This document shows, piece by piece, positions 1-9,446 of a stretch of DNA of 64,000 nucleotides (positions are counted from its first letter, which is position 1; every line of letters starts with the position of its first letter). Below the pieces are notes generated by a model, which worked only from the letters and a program-made list of their open reading frames with translations, was not told where the DNA came from and searched no databases. The DNA is from Pelagibius sp050330205. GTDB lineage: Bacteria > Pseudomonadota > Alphaproteobacteria > Kiloniellales > Kiloniellaceae. The translations under genes and the position numbers were made by a program. The stretch is taken from assembly GCA_050330205.1 (NCBI GenBank), contig JBHJOA010000007.1:1-64000 (forward strand), in the 5' to 3' direction.

Positions 1-861
1 GGGCGCATCCTCAACCACCTGCTGAACATCACCACCTTCGCCATCGACGTCGGCGCCATGACGCCGATCCTCTGGGGCTTCGAGGAGCGCGAGAAGCTGA
101 TGGAGTTCTACGAGCGCGCTTCCGGCGCCCGGCTCCACGCGGCCTACTTCCGCCCCGGCGGCGTGCACCAGGATCTGCCGGCCGGGCTGCTCGACGACAT
201 CGGCCGCTTCTGCGAGACCTTCCCGCAGGTCATCGACGACATGGAAGGGCTGCTGACCGAGAACCGCATCTTCCGCCAGCGCACCGTCGACATCGGCGTG
301 GTCTCCGCCGAGGAGGCCAACGACTGGGGCTTCTCCGGGCCGATGCTGCGCGGCTCCGGCGTCGCCTGGGACCTGCGCAAGTCGCAGCCCTACGACTGCT
401 ACGAGGAGATCGACTTCGACATTCCCGTCGGCAAGAACGGCGACTGCTTCGACCGCTACCTCTGCCGCATCGAGGAGATGCGCCAGAGCCTGCGCATCAT
501 GCAGCAGTGCATCGAGAAGATGCCGGGCGGCCCGGTGCAGGTCGCCGACCACAAGATCACACCGCCCAAGCGCGGCGAGATGAAGCGCTCCATGGAAGCG
601 CTGATCCACCACTTCAAGCTCTACACCGAGGGCTATCACGTGCCGCCGGGCGACACCTACGCCGCCGTCGAGGCGCCCAAGGGCGAGTTCGCGGTCTACC
701 TGGTGGCCGACGGCGGCAACCGGCCCTACCGCTGCAAGATCCGCGCGCCGGGCTTCATGCACCTGGCGGCGATGGACTACATGTGCCGCGGCCACATGCT
801 GGCCGACAGCGTCGCCATCCTCGGGTCCATGGACATCGTGTTCGGGGAAGTCGACCGATGA
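1..861 (+). CDS. nuoD: NADH-quinone oxidoreductase subunit D (NuoD), 5' end missing
   Basis: The window opens inside this gene: frame 1 is open from base 1 and begins GRILNHLLNITTFAIDVGAM, the NuoD signature around RILNHLL. About 286 C-terminal residues are present; the family is about 390-420 residues, so roughly the first quarter to third lies outside. NuoD is the 49-kDa subunit of the complex I peripheral arm, which helps form the quinone-binding cavity next to cluster N2. The C-terminal region has the expected PKGEFAVYLVADGG and the ending VFGEVDR. The stop TGA overlaps the nuoE start as ATGA (858-861), so the two are translationally coupled. An internal ATG at 58 is not the real start because homology continues upstream. 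Confidence 0.97.
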   Translation, partial: GRILNHLLNITTFAIDVGAMTPILWGFEEREKLMEFYERASGARLHAAYFRPGGVHQDLPAGLLDDIGRFCETFPQVIDDMEGLLTENRIFRQRTVDIGVVSAEEANDWGFSGPMLRGSGVAWDLRKSQPYDCYEEIDFDIPVGKNGDCFDRYLCRIEEMRQSLRIMQQCIEKMPGGPVQVADHKITPPKRGEMKRSMEALIHHFKLYTEGYHVPPGDTYAAVEAPKGEFAVYLVADGGNRPYRCKIRAPGFMHLAAMDYMCRGHMLADSVAILGSMDIVFGEVDR

Positions 862-1493
862 AGACCACCAGCTATCCCGAGGCCAAGACCGGCGACTTCA
901 CGTTCTCGGCCGAGAACCTGGCCCGCGCCGAGACCATCTGCGCGCGCTACCCGGCGGACCGCAAGGCCAGCGCGACCATCGCGCTGCTCGACCTGGCGCA
1001 GCGCCAGAACGGCGGCTGGCTGTCGCCCGAGGCCATCGAATACGTCGCCAAGTACCTCAAGGTCGCGCCGATCCGCGTCTACGAGGTCGTTTCCTTCTAT
1101 TCGATGTTCAACACCAAGCCGGTCGGCAAGTACTTCATCCAGGTCTGCCGCACTACGCCGTGCTGGCTGCGCGGCTCCGACGGCATCACCGAGGCCTGCA
1201 AGAAGAAGCTCGGCGTCGGCCTGCGCGAGGTGACGGAGGACGGCCTGTTCTCCATCGTCGAGGTGGAGTGCCTCGGCGCCTGCGCCAACGCGCCGATGGT
1301 GCAGATCAACGACGACTACTACGAGGACCTGACCCCGGAACGCATGGCCGAGATGATCGACGACCTGCGCGCCGGCAAGGAGGTCAGTGTCGGCTCGCAG
1401 ACCGGCCGGCTGAGCTCGGCGCCGGAAGGCGGCCCGCAGACCCTGTTGAACGTGCCGGGCCCAAACAGCACCGGGGCCGGAGGGGACGACTAG
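858..1493 (+). CDS. nuoE: NADH-quinone oxidoreductase subunit E (NuoE, 24-kDa, [2Fe-2S])
   Basis: 211 residues, starting MKTTSYPEAK at the ATGA overlap with nuoD. NuoE is the thioredoxin-fold subunit of the NADH-dehydrogenase module and carries the off-pathway cluster N1a. Its four ligands are visible as CRTTPC (C97, C102) and ECLGAC (C138, C142), with normal spacing. The N-terminal helical part includes ALLDLAQRQNGGWLSPEAI, typical of the family. The last 40 residues are a low-complexity Gly/Ser/Pro-rich tail, common in alphaproteobacterial NuoE. nuoF begins immediately after the stop. A longer upstream frame exists but overlaps nuoD deeply and is not coding. Confidence 0.97.
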   Translation: MKTTSYPEAKTGDFTFSAENLARAETICARYPADRKASATIALLDLAQRQNGGWLSPEAIEYVAKYLKVAPIRVYEVVSFYSMFNTKPVGKYFIQVCRTTPCWLRGSDGITEACKKKLGVGLREVTEDGLFSIVEVECLGACANAPMVQINDDYYEDLTPERMAEMIDDLRAGKEVSVGSQTGRLSSAPEGGPQTLLNVPGPNSTGAGGDD

Positions 1494-2780
1494 ATGCTGC
1501 ACGACAAGGACCGCATCTTCACCAACCTCTACGGCCAGGACGACTGGAACCTGGCCGGCGCGCGGCGCCGCGGGGTGTGGGACAACACCAAGTCGCTGCT
1601 GGAGCTCGGCCGCGAGACCATCGTCGAGCGGATCAAGGAGTCGGGCCTGCGCGGGCGCGGCGGCGCCGGCTTCCCGGCCGGCCTCAAGTGGTCCTTCATG
1701 CCCAAGGACCGCGGCAAGATGCCGGCCTACCTGGTGGTCAACGCCGACGAGTCCGAGCCCGGCTCCTGCAAGGACCGCGAGATCCTGCGCAACGACCCGC
1801 ACCGCTTGCTGGAGGGCTGCCTGGTCGCCGGCTTCGCCATGGGCGCCTCGGCCTGCTACATCTATATCCGCGGCGAGTACTTCCATGAGGGCTCGCAGGT
1901 GCAGAAGGCCATCGACGAGGCCTACGACGCCGGCCTCATCGGCAAGAACGCCTGCGGCAGCGGCTACGACTACGACATCTACCTGCACCGCGGTGCCGGC
2001 GCCTACATCTGCGGCGAGGAGACGGCGCTGCTGGAGAGCCTGGAAGGCAAGAAGGGCCAGCCGCGCCTGAAGCCGCCGTTCCCGGCGGCGGTCGGCCTCT
2101 ACGGCTGCCCGACCACCATCAACAACGTCGAGACCATCGCGGTGGCGCCGGAGATCCTGCGCCGCGGCGTCGCCTGGTGGGCCGCCCTCGGCCGCCCCAA
2201 CAACACCGGCACCAAGATCTTCTCGATCTCCGGCCACGTGAACAAACCGCTGAACGTGGAGGAGGAGATGGGCATCCCGCTGAAGGAGCTCATCGAGAAG
2301 CACGCCGGCGGCGTGAGAGGCGGCTGGCACAACCTGCTGGCGGTGATCCCCGGCGGCTCCTCGGTGCCCTGCCTGCCGGCAACGACCTGCACCGAGATCC
2401 TCATGGACTTCGACTCGCTGCGCGAGGCGCAGTCCGGCCTCGGCACCGCGGCGGTCATCGTCATGGACAAGTCGACCGACATCGTCGCCGCCATCGCCCG
2501 GCTGTCGCACTTCTACATGCACGAGAGCTGCGGCCAGTGCACGCCCTGCCGCGAGGGCACCGGCTGGATGTACCGGGTGATGACCCGCCTGATCCGCGGC
2601 GAGGCGGAGCTGGAGGAGATCGACATCCTGCTCGACGTGACCTACCAGGTCGAGGGCCACACCATCTGCGCGCTCGGCGACGCGGCGGCCTGGCCGATCC
2701 AGGGCCTGCTGCGCCACTTCCGGCCGGAGGTCGAGCGCCGCATCAAGGAATACCGGCAGTCCATGGCGGCGGCGGAGTAA
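1494..2780 (+). CDS. nuoF: NADH-quinone oxidoreductase subunit F (NuoF, NADH/FMN-binding)
   Basis: 428 residues, full length for the 51-kDa subunit. It oxidises NADH with FMN and passes electrons to cluster N3. The glycine-rich GRGGAGFPAG (residues 54-63) is the FMN/NADH-binding signature, and NADESEPGSCKDREI follows at 83-97. The N3 ligands are ESCGQCTPCREG (C346, C349, C352) and C392 in HTICALGD. The gene starts directly after the nuoE stop and ends 10 bases before nuoG, whose Shine-Dalgarno-like GGGGAG lies in the gap. Nothing unusual is seen. Confidence 0.98.
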   Translation: MLHDKDRIFTNLYGQDDWNLAGARRRGVWDNTKSLLELGRETIVERIKESGLRGRGGAGFPAGLKWSFMPKDRGKMPAYLVVNADESEPGSCKDREILRNDPHRLLEGCLVAGFAMGASACYIYIRGEYFHEGSQVQKAIDEAYDAGLIGKNACGSGYDYDIYLHRGAGAYICGEETALLESLEGKKGQPRLKPPFPAAVGLYGCPTTINNVETIAVAPEILRRGVAWWAALGRPNNTGTKIFSISGHVNKPLNVEEEMGIPLKELIEKHAGGVRGGWHNLLAVIPGGSSVPCLPATTCTEILMDFDSLREAQSGLGTAAVIVMDKSTDIVAAIARLSHFYMHESCGQCTPCREGTGWMYRVMTRLIRGEAELEEIDILLDVTYQVEGHTICALGDAAAWPIQGLLRHFRPEVERRIKEYRQSMAAAE

Positions 2781-2790
2781 GGGGAGCGCA

Positions 2791-4884
2791 ATGCCGAAGC
2801 TGACGATCGACGGCAAGGAAATCGAAGTCGCGGACGGGCTCTCCGTCCTGCAGGCCTGCGAGCTCGCCGGCGTCGAGATCCCGCGTTTCTGCTACCACGA
2901 CCGCCTCTCGGTGGCCGGCAACTGCCGCATGTGCCTGGTCGAGATGGAGCGCGCGCCCAAGCCGATCGCCTCCTGCGCCATGCCGGTGGGCGAGGGCATG
3001 GTCATCAAGACCGACACCGACAAGGTGAAGAAGGCGCGCAACGGGGTGATGGAGTTCCTGCTCATCAACCACCCGCTCGACTGCCCGATCTGCGACCAGG
3101 GCGGCGAGTGCGACCTGCAGGACCAGGCGGTCGCCTACGGCTACGACCGCAGCCGCTACACCGAGAACAAGCGCGCGGTCACCGAGAAGTACATGGGCCC
3201 GCTGATCAAGACGATCATGACCCGCTGCATCCAGTGCACCCGCTGCGTGCGCTTCGCCACCGAGATCGCCGGCGTCGAGGACATCGGCCTGGTGAACCGC
3301 GGCGAGCATGCCGAGATCACCACGCTGGAAAAGGCCATCGACTCGGAACTCTCGGGCAACCTGGTCGACGTCTGCCCGGTCGGCGCGCTGACCTCGCGGC
3401 CCTACGCCTTCGTGGCGCGGCCGTGGGAGCTGCGCAAGACCGATTCCATCGACGTGCTGGATGCCGTCGGCTCCAACATCCGCGTCGACTCCCGCGGGCG
3501 CGAGGTGATGCGGGTGCTGCCGCGCCTCCACGAGGACGTGAACGAGGAGTGGATCAACGACAAGACGCGCCACGCCTGCGACGGCCTCGGGCGCCAGCGT
3601 CTCGACCGCCCCTACCTGCGCAACGGTGCCGGCCGTCTGGAGGCGGTCTCCTGGCAGGTCGCCTTCAAGGCCATCGCCCAGCGCCTGAAGGGCGTCTCCG
3701 GCGACAAGGTCGCCGCCATCGCCGGCGACCTCTGCGACGCCGAGGCGATGCTGGCGCTGAAGGATCTCATGGCCGGGCTGGGCTCGCCGAACCTCGACTG
3801 CCGCCAGGACGGCGCCAGGATCGATCCCTCCTGCCGCGCCGCCTACCTGTTCAACACCACCATCGCCGGCATCGAGCAGGCCGACGCGGCGCTGATCGTC
3901 GGCGCCAACCCGCGCTGGGAAGCGGCGATGGTCAACGCGCGCCTGCGCAAGCGCTACCTGCAGGGCGGCTTCAGGGTCGGCCTGATCGGCCAGCAGGTGG
4001 ACCTGACCTACGGCTACGACTACCTCGGCGCCGGCCCCGAGACCCTGGCGGAAATTGCCGAAGGGAAGGGAGCCTTCGCCGAGGTGCTGGAGAAGGCCGA
4101 GCGGCCGATGCTGATCCTCGGCATGGGCGCCCTGGCGCGGCCCGACGGCGCCGCCGTGCTGGCCGCCGCCCGCAAGACGGCCGAGCGCTTCGGCATGGTC
4201 CCGCAGGGCAATCAGGGGAATGGCTGGAACGGCTTCAACGTCCTGCACACCGCGGCGGCGCGGGTCGGCGGCCTCGACCTCGGCTTCCTGCCGGGCGAGG
4301 GCGGGCGCGACCTCGCGGGCATTCTCGCCGGCTGCGAGGACGGCGGCATCGAGGTGCTCTACCTGCTGGGCGCCGACGAGCTTCCCATGGGCCGCCTCGG
4401 CGAGGCCGGCAAGGGCCCCTTCGTGATCTACCAGGGCCACCACGGCGATGCCGGCGCGCACCGCGCCGACGTCATCCTGCCGGGCGCCGCCTACACCGAG
4501 AAGAACGCCACCTACGTGAACACCGAGGGCCGGGTGCAGCTGGCGCGGCTGGCGGGCTTCCCGCCGGGCGAGGCCCGCGAGGACTGGACCATCCTGCGCG
4601 CCCTCTCGGAAGTGGTGGGCCAGCGGCTGCCTTACGACAACCTCGGCCAGCTCCGCCAGCGCCTGATCGACGTCAACCCGGTGTTCGCCGCGGTCGACCA
4701 GATCGAGCCGGCATCCTGGGGTGCCTTCGGCAAGGAGGGGCCGATGGACTCGGCGCCCTTCGTCTCGCCGGTCGGGGTGTTCTACATGACCGATCCGATC
4801 AGCCGCGCCTCGGAGACCATGGCGGAATGCGTCGAGGCCTTTTCGCTCGGCGTCAGAAGGAGGGTGACCGGCACCCATGGCTGA
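2791..4884 (+). CDS. nuoG: NADH-quinone oxidoreductase subunit G (NuoG, 75-kDa)
   Basis: 697 residues, the usual length of the alphaproteobacterial and mitochondrial form. N-terminal ferredoxin domain with [2Fe-2S] ligands C34, C45, C48 and C62. It is followed by the His-Cys3 cluster (H94, C98, C101, C107 in HPLDCPICDQGGEC) and a [4Fe-4S] site (C146, C149, C152, C195 in CIQCTRC...CPVGAL). The rest is the molybdopterin-oxidoreductase-like fold that has lost its cofactor role in complex I. I see no extra N7 cysteine motif of the E. coli/Thermus type. The stop overlaps the nuoH start by eight bases, implying coupling. Confidence 0.97.
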   Translation: MPKLTIDGKEIEVADGLSVLQACELAGVEIPRFCYHDRLSVAGNCRMCLVEMERAPKPIASCAMPVGEGMVIKTDTDKVKKARNGVMEFLLINHPLDCPICDQGGECDLQDQAVAYGYDRSRYTENKRAVTEKYMGPLIKTIMTRCIQCTRCVRFATEIAGVEDIGLVNRGEHAEITTLEKAIDSELSGNLVDVCPVGALTSRPYAFVARPWELRKTDSIDVLDAVGSNIRVDSRGREVMRVLPRLHEDVNEEWINDKTRHACDGLGRQRLDRPYLRNGAGRLEAVSWQVAFKAIAQRLKGVSGDKVAAIAGDLCDAEAMLALKDLMAGLGSPNLDCRQDGARIDPSCRAAYLFNTTIAGIEQADAALIVGANPRWEAAMVNARLRKRYLQGGFRVGLIGQQVDLTYGYDYLGAGPETLAEIAEGKGAFAEVLEKAERPMLILGMGALARPDGAAVLAAARKTAERFGMVPQGNQGNGWNGFNVLHTAAARVGGLDLGFLPGEGGRDLAGILAGCEDGGIEVLYLLGADELPMGRLGEAGKGPFVIYQGHHGDAGAHRADVILPGAAYTEKNATYVNTEGRVQLARLAGFPPGEAREDWTILRALSEVVGQRLPYDNLGQLRQRLIDVNPVFAAVDQIEPASWGAFGKEGPMDSAPFVSPVGVFYMTDPISRASETMAECVEAFSLGVRRRVTGTHG

Positions 4885-5917
4885 GATGATCGACTTCCTC
4901 TACGTCAATCCTTTGGGGCAGGCCGTGTTCCTGCTCCTCAAGATCGTCGCCATCCTGGTGCCGCTGCTGCTGTCCGTGGCCTACCTGACCTATGCCGAGC
5001 GCAAGGTCATCGCCGCCATGCAGCTTCGCAAGGGCCCCAACGTGGTCGGCCCCTTCGGCCTGCTGCAGCCCATCGCCGACGCGGTGAAGCTGCTGTTCAA
5101 GGAGACCATCCTGCCGTCGGGCGCCAACCGGATCGTGTTCCTGATGGCGCCGATGCTGACCTTCACCCTGGCGATGGTCGGCTGGGCGGTGATCCCCTTC
5201 GACGCCGGGATGGTGCTGGCAGACATCAACGTCGGCATCCTGTTCCTCTTCGCCATCTCCTCGCTCGGCGTCTACGGCGTCATCATGGCGGGCTGGGCCT
5301 CCAACTCGAAGTATCCCTTCCTCGGCGCGCTGCGCTCGGCCGCGCAGATGGTGTCCTACGAGGTCTCCATGGGCTTCGTCATCATCACCGTGCTGCTGCT
5401 GGTGGGCTCGCTGAACCTCACCGAGATCGTCCTGGCGCAGAAGGGCGACTACGGGATGTTCAGCTGGTTCTGGCTGCCCATGCTGCCGATGTTCGTGATC
5501 TTCTTCATCTCGACCCTGGCGGAGACCAACCGCTCGCCCTTCGACCTGCCGGAAGGCGAGTCGGAGCTGGTGGCCGGCTTCTTCGTCGAGTACTCGTCGA
5601 TGAGCTTCGCCCTGTTCTTCCTGGGCGAGTACGCGAACATGATCCTGATGAGCGCGATGACGGTGATCCTGTTCATGGGTGGCTGGCTGCCGCCCGTCGA
5701 CATCGCGCCCTTCAACTGGATCCCCGGCCCGATCTGGCTGTTCGCCAAGATCGGCCTGGTGCTGTTCTTCTTCCTCTGGGTCCGGGCGACCTTCCCGCGC
5801 TATCGCTACGACCAGCTGATGCGTCTCGGCTGGAAGGTGTTCCTCCCGTTCTCGCTGTTCTGGGTGGTGCTGACCGCGGGCGTGCTGGTCGCCTTCGACT
5901 GGCTGCCGCACTCATGA
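4877..5917 (+). CDS. nuoH: NADH-quinone oxidoreductase subunit H (NuoH)
   Basis: 346 residues, a multi-pass membrane protein with about eight hydrophobic segments. NuoH (ND1) joins the membrane arm to the quinone site. Family signatures visible are YAERKVIAAMQLRKGPN (about residues 36-52) and, in the middle, AETNRSPFDLPEGESELVAGF, the charged loop near the quinone channel. It begins inside the end of nuoG and stops 17 bases before nuoI. The high content of Leu/Val/Ile/Phe explains the locally different composition; nothing suggests transfer. Confidence 0.97.
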   Translation: MAEMIDFLYVNPLGQAVFLLLKIVAILVPLLLSVAYLTYAERKVIAAMQLRKGPNVVGPFGLLQPIADAVKLLFKETILPSGANRIVFLMAPMLTFTLAMVGWAVIPFDAGMVLADINVGILFLFAISSLGVYGVIMAGWASNSKYPFLGALRSAAQMVSYEVSMGFVIITVLLLVGSLNLTEIVLAQKGDYGMFSWFWLPMLPMFVIFFISTLAETNRSPFDLPEGESELVAGFFVEYSSMSFALFFLGEYANMILMSAMTVILFMGGWLPPVDIAPFNWIPGPIWLFAKIGLVLFFFLWVRATFPRYRYDQLMRLGWKVFLPFSLFWVVLTAGVLVAFDWLPHS

Positions 5918-5934
5918 GAGTGGGAGACTGACCG

Positions 5935-6423
5935 ATGAGCATTGTCGAACGGGGTCTGCGCAGCCTGCTGCTGAGCGAGCTCATCTCGGGCATGTCGCTG
6001 ACGCTGCGCTACTTCTTCAAGCCGAAGGTGACGCTCAACTATCCTTACGAGAAGGGGCCGCTGAGCCCGCGCTTCCGCGGCGAGCATGCGCTGCGGCGCT
6101 ACCCCAACGGCGAGGAGCGCTGCATCGCCTGCAAGCTCTGCGAGGCGATCTGCCCGGCCCAGGCCATTACCATCGAGGCCGAGCCGCGCAGCGACGGCAG
6201 CCGGCGGACCACGCGCTACGATATCGACATGACGAAGTGCATCTACTGCGGCTTCTGCGAGGAAGCCTGCCCGGTGGATGCCATCGTCGAGGGACCGAAT
6301 TTCGAGTTCGCCACCGAGACCCGCGAGGAGCTGTTCTACAACAAGGAAAAGCTGCTCGCGAACGGCGACCGCTGGGAGCACGAGATCGCCCTGAACCTGG
6401 AACTCGATGCGCCCTACCGCTGA
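5935..6423 (+). CDS. nuoI: NADH-quinone oxidoreductase subunit I (NuoI, two [4Fe-4S])
   Basis: 162 residues, normal length. NuoI (TYKY) carries clusters N6a and N6b that lead electrons to N2. Two ferredoxin motifs are clear: CIACKLCEAICP (C63, C66, C69, C73) and CIYCGFCEEACP (C102, C105, C108, C112). The N-terminal amphipathic stretch LLLSELISGMSLTLRYFF matches the membrane-surface helix of the family. GGGAG precedes the ATG. It is followed by 129 noncoding bases before nuoJ, the largest gap in the nuo series. Confidence 0.97.
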   Translation: MSIVERGLRSLLLSELISGMSLTLRYFFKPKVTLNYPYEKGPLSPRFRGEHALRRYPNGEERCIACKLCEAICPAQAITIEAEPRSDGSRRTTRYDIDMTKCIYCGFCEEACPVDAIVEGPNFEFATETREELFYNKEKLLANGDRWEHEIALNLELDAPYR

Positions 6424-6552
6424 GCCGCGAGGGCGCGGGCGGCGGGGCGACGACCGCAGATTGGGGGAGTAACCCGTGGGTGTGAACGTTTGGACCGGAG
6501 CTGACGCCGGCCGGGGAACCGAAGTCCGGGCGCCGAGAGGGGGGCTTGCGGC
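6424..6552 (+). other. Noncoding spacer between nuoI and nuoJ
   Basis: 129 bases, much longer than the other nuo junctions (which overlap or are 0-17 bases). It is G-rich and ends with GAGAGGGGGG just upstream of the nuoJ ATG, which would be a strong ribosome-binding site. I see no convincing promoter or rho-independent terminator, so read-through of the operon is expected. It may be an mRNA processing or structural spacer between the peripheral-arm and membrane-arm genes. Confidence 0.4.
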
Positions 6553-7167
6553 ATGATCATCCAGGCGCTGGCGTTCTATCTCTTCGCCGCCGTCACCGTG
6601 GCCGCCGGGGTCATGGTGGTGAGCGCGCGCAACCCCGTGCACTCGGTGCTCTTCCTGATCCTGGCGTTCTTCAACTCCGCCGGCCTCTTCGTGCTGATGG
6701 GCGCCGAGTTCCTGGCCATGATCCTGGTCGTGGTCTACGTCGGCGCCGTGGCGGTGCTGTTCCTCTTCGTGGTCATGATGCTCGACATCAACTTCGTGCG
6801 CATGCGCGAGGGTTTCCTGCAGTACCTGCCGCTGGGCGCCATGATCGGCCTCATCCTGCTGGTCGAACTGGTGCTGGTGGGCGGCGCCTGGATCGTTTCG
6901 CCGATGGCGGAGACGGCGATCAGCCAACCTGTGGCGCCGCTCGGCGAGATGCACAACACCCGTGCCCTCGGCAACCTCATCTATACCGACTACATCTATC
7001 TGTTCCAGGCCTCGGGCCTGATCCTGCTGGTGGCCATGATCGGCGCCATCGTGCTGACCCTGCGCCAGCGCGAGGGCGTGCGGCGGCAGTCCATCTCCAA
7101 GCAGACCGGCCGCACCCGCGCCGAGTCCGTCGAGGTGAAGCAGGTTCCCAGCCGGACGGGGGTATAG
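6553..7167 (+). CDS. nuoJ: NADH-quinone oxidoreductase subunit J (NuoJ)
   Basis: 204 residues with about five hydrophobic segments, matching NuoJ (ND6), an antiporter-linked membrane subunit. The central YVGAVAVLFLFVVMMLDI is the family's pi-bulge helix region. The polar C-terminal tail (RQSISKQTGRTRAESVEVKQ) is typical of alphaproteobacteria. It starts after the 129-base spacer with a strong purine-rich ribosome-binding site and ends four bases before the nuoK ATG. Confidence 0.96.
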   Translation: MIIQALAFYLFAAVTVAAGVMVVSARNPVHSVLFLILAFFNSAGLFVLMGAEFLAMILVVVYVGAVAVLFLFVVMMLDINFVRMREGFLQYLPLGAMIGLILLVELVLVGGAWIVSPMAETAISQPVAPLGEMHNTRALGNLIYTDYIYLFQASGLILLVAMIGAIVLTLRQREGVRRQSISKQTGRTRAESVEVKQVPSRTGV

Positions 7168-7171
7168 CGCC

Positions 7172-7483
7172 ATGCTCGAGATCGGCCTCGGCCACTACCT
7201 GACGGTTGCCGCGATCCTCTTTACCCTGGGGATCTTCGGCATCTTCCTCAACCGCAAGAACGTCATCATCATCCTGATGTCGATCGAACTGATGCTGCTG
7301 GCGGTGAACATCAACCTGGTGGCCTTCTCGACCCACCTGCAGGACCTGGTCGGCCAGGTCTTCGCGCTCTTCGTGCTGACGGTGGCGGCCGCCGAGGCGG
7401 CCATCGGCCTGGCGATCCTCGTGGTCTACTTCCGCAACCGCGGCTCCATCGAGGTCGAAGACATCAACATGATGAAGGGCTGA
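7172..7483 (+). CDS. nuoK: NADH-quinone oxidoreductase subunit K (NuoK)
   Basis: 103 residues and three transmembrane helices, the standard NuoK (ND4L) size. Conserved features include RKNVIIILMSIELMLLAVN, which carries the membrane glutamate used in proton translocation, and AAEAAIGLAILV with the second glutamate. Tight spacing to nuoJ and nuoL supports cotranscription. Confidence 0.97.
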   Translation: MLEIGLGHYLTVAAILFTLGIFGIFLNRKNVIIILMSIELMLLAVNINLVAFSTHLQDLVGQVFALFVLTVAAAEAAIGLAILVVYFRNRGSIEVEDINMMKG

Positions 7484-7492
7484 GTCGCGGCC

Positions 7493-9439
7493 ATGGATCA
7501 ACTCATCGTCCTGCTGCCGCTGATCGGCGCCATTGTCGCCGGCTTCTTCGGCCGCTTCATCGGCGACCGCGGCGCCATGTACGTGAGCAGCGGCCTGCTG
7601 CTGGCCTCTGCCGTGCTGTCCTGCATCGTGTTCTACGACGTCGCCTTCGCCCACAACGCGCGGGTGACGGAGCTTTTCACCTGGATCGATTCCGGCAGCT
7701 TCGAGGTGAGCTGGGCGCTGAAGGTGGACACCCTGACCGCCGTCATGCTGGTGGTGGTGACCGGCGTGTCGTCCATGGTCCACGTCTATTCCATCGGCTA
7801 CATGTCGCACGACCCGCACAAGCCGCGGTTCTTCGCCTACCTCAGCCTCTTCACCTTCTTCATGCTGATGCTGGTGACGGCCGATAACTTCGTGCAGATG
7901 TTCTTCGGCTGGGAAGGCGTCGGCCTGGCGTCCTACCTGCTGATCGGCTTCTGGTACGAGCGGCCGAGCGCCAACGCCGCGGCCATCAAGGCCTTCCTGG
8001 TCAACCGGGTCGGCGACATCGGCTTCGCGCTGGGCATCTGCGGCGCCTTCGTGCTGTTCGGCGCCGCCAGCTTCGAGCACGTCTTCGCCGCCGTGCCGGC
8101 CTATGCCGACGCCCAGTTTGAGGCCTTCGGCATCTCCGGCCACGCGCTGACCATCATCTGCATCCTGCTGTTCATCGGCGCCATGGGCAAATCGGCCCAG
8201 CTCGGCCTGCACACCTGGCTGCCGGACGCCATGGAGGGCCCGACCCCGGTCTCGGCGCTGATCCATGCGGCGACAATGGTGACCGCCGGCGTGTTCATGG
8301 TGGCGCGCCTGTCGCCGATGTTCGAGTACGCGCCGACGGCGCTGGAGCTGGTGACCTACGTCGGCGCGCTGACTGCCTTCTTCGCCGCCACGGTCGGCCT
8401 GACCCAGAACGACATCAAGCGGGTGATCGCCTATTCGACCTGCTCGCAGCTCGGCTACATGTTCTTCGCCCTCGGCGTCTCGGCCTACTCGGCGGGCATC
8501 TTCCACCTGATGACCCACGCTTTCTTCAAGGCGCTGCTGTTCCTCGGCGCCGGCTCGGTGATCCATGCCATGTCCGACGAGCAGGACATGCGCAAGATGG
8601 GCGGCATCTACAAGCTGATCCCCATCACCTGGGGCCTGATGTGGATCGGCACCATCGCGCTGCTCGGCATCGGCATCCCCGGGGTCTTCGGCTTCGCCGG
8701 CTTCTATTCCAAGGACATCGTCATCGAGGCCGCCTACGCCGCGCAGTCGACCCACGGCACCTTCGCCTTCGTCATGGGCGTGATGGCCGCCTTCATGACG
8801 GCCTTCTACTCCTGCCGCCTGATGTTCATGACCTTCCACGGCAAGCCGCGCGCCTCCAAGGAGGTGATGTCGCACGTCCACGAGTCGCCGCAGGTCATGC
8901 TGGTGCCGCTCTACGTGCTGGCTTTCGGTTCCGTCTTCGCCGGCCTCGCCGCCTACGAGTACTTCGTCGGCCACCACATGCAGGAATTCTGGGGCGAGGC
9001 GCTGCTGGTGCTGCCGGGCAACGACACCGTGGAGGCGGCGCACCACGTGCCGCTGTGGGTGAAGCTGGCACCGCTGGTGTCCGGCCTCTCCGGCGTGGCA
9101 CTGGCCTATCTCTACTACATGGCGGCGCCGGAGCTGCCGGCGAAGACCGCCCGGGCGATCAGGCCGCTTTACCTCTTCTCGCTGAACAAGTGGTACTTCG
9201 ACGAGCTCTACGACCGCGTCTTCGTGCGGCCGGCGCGGATCATCGGCCACGGCCTGTGGAAGGGCGGCGACGGCGCCGTGATCGACGGCCTGGGCCCCGA
9301 CGGTATCGCCTCGACCACCCGCAAGCTGTCGCGCCGCGCCTCGGCCCTGCAGAGCGGCTACGTCTACCACTATGCCTTCGCCATGCTGATCGGGGTCGTC
9401 GTCCTGATCACCTGGTACATCTTGAGCCAGTTGGGGTGA
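7493..9439 (+). CDS. nuoL: NADH-quinone oxidoreductase subunit L (NuoL)
   Basis: 648 residues, a Mrp-antiporter-like proton-pumping subunit with about 16 helices and the long lateral helix at the C terminus. Residues of the proton path are present: E141 in GWEGVGLASY (E. coli E144 equivalent) and K233 in GAMGKSAQLGLHTWLPDAM (E. coli K229 equivalent). The discontinuous-helix region VIAYSTCSQLGYMFFALG is also clear. It sits nine bases after nuoK and eight bases before nuoM. Full length and ordinary. Confidence 0.97.
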   Translation: MDQLIVLLPLIGAIVAGFFGRFIGDRGAMYVSSGLLLASAVLSCIVFYDVAFAHNARVTELFTWIDSGSFEVSWALKVDTLTAVMLVVVTGVSSMVHVYSIGYMSHDPHKPRFFAYLSLFTFFMLMLVTADNFVQMFFGWEGVGLASYLLIGFWYERPSANAAAIKAFLVNRVGDIGFALGICGAFVLFGAASFEHVFAAVPAYADAQFEAFGISGHALTIICILLFIGAMGKSAQLGLHTWLPDAMEGPTPVSALIHAATMVTAGVFMVARLSPMFEYAPTALELVTYVGALTAFFAATVGLTQNDIKRVIAYSTCSQLGYMFFALGVSAYSAGIFHLMTHAFFKALLFLGAGSVIHAMSDEQDMRKMGGIYKLIPITWGLMWIGTIALLGIGIPGVFGFAGFYSKDIVIEAAYAAQSTHGTFAFVMGVMAAFMTAFYSCRLMFMTFHGKPRASKEVMSHVHESPQVMLVPLYVLAFGSVFAGLAAYEYFVGHHMQEFWGEALLVLPGNDTVEAAHHVPLWVKLAPLVSGLSGVALAYLYYMAAPELPAKTARAIRPLYLFSLNKWYFDELYDRVFVRPARIIGHGLWKGGDGAVIDGLGPDGIASTTRKLSRRASALQSGYVYHYAFAMLIGVVVLITWYILSQLG

Positions 9440-9446
9440 TCCAGAA

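Noticed and set aside
777..2816. 679-codon open frame on the minus strand opposite nuoE/nuoF (and similar long antisense frames across the window)
   Set aside because: Shadow frames of high-GC codon structure: low-complexity Arg/Ala/Gly/His composition, no domains, and full overlap with well-identified genes.
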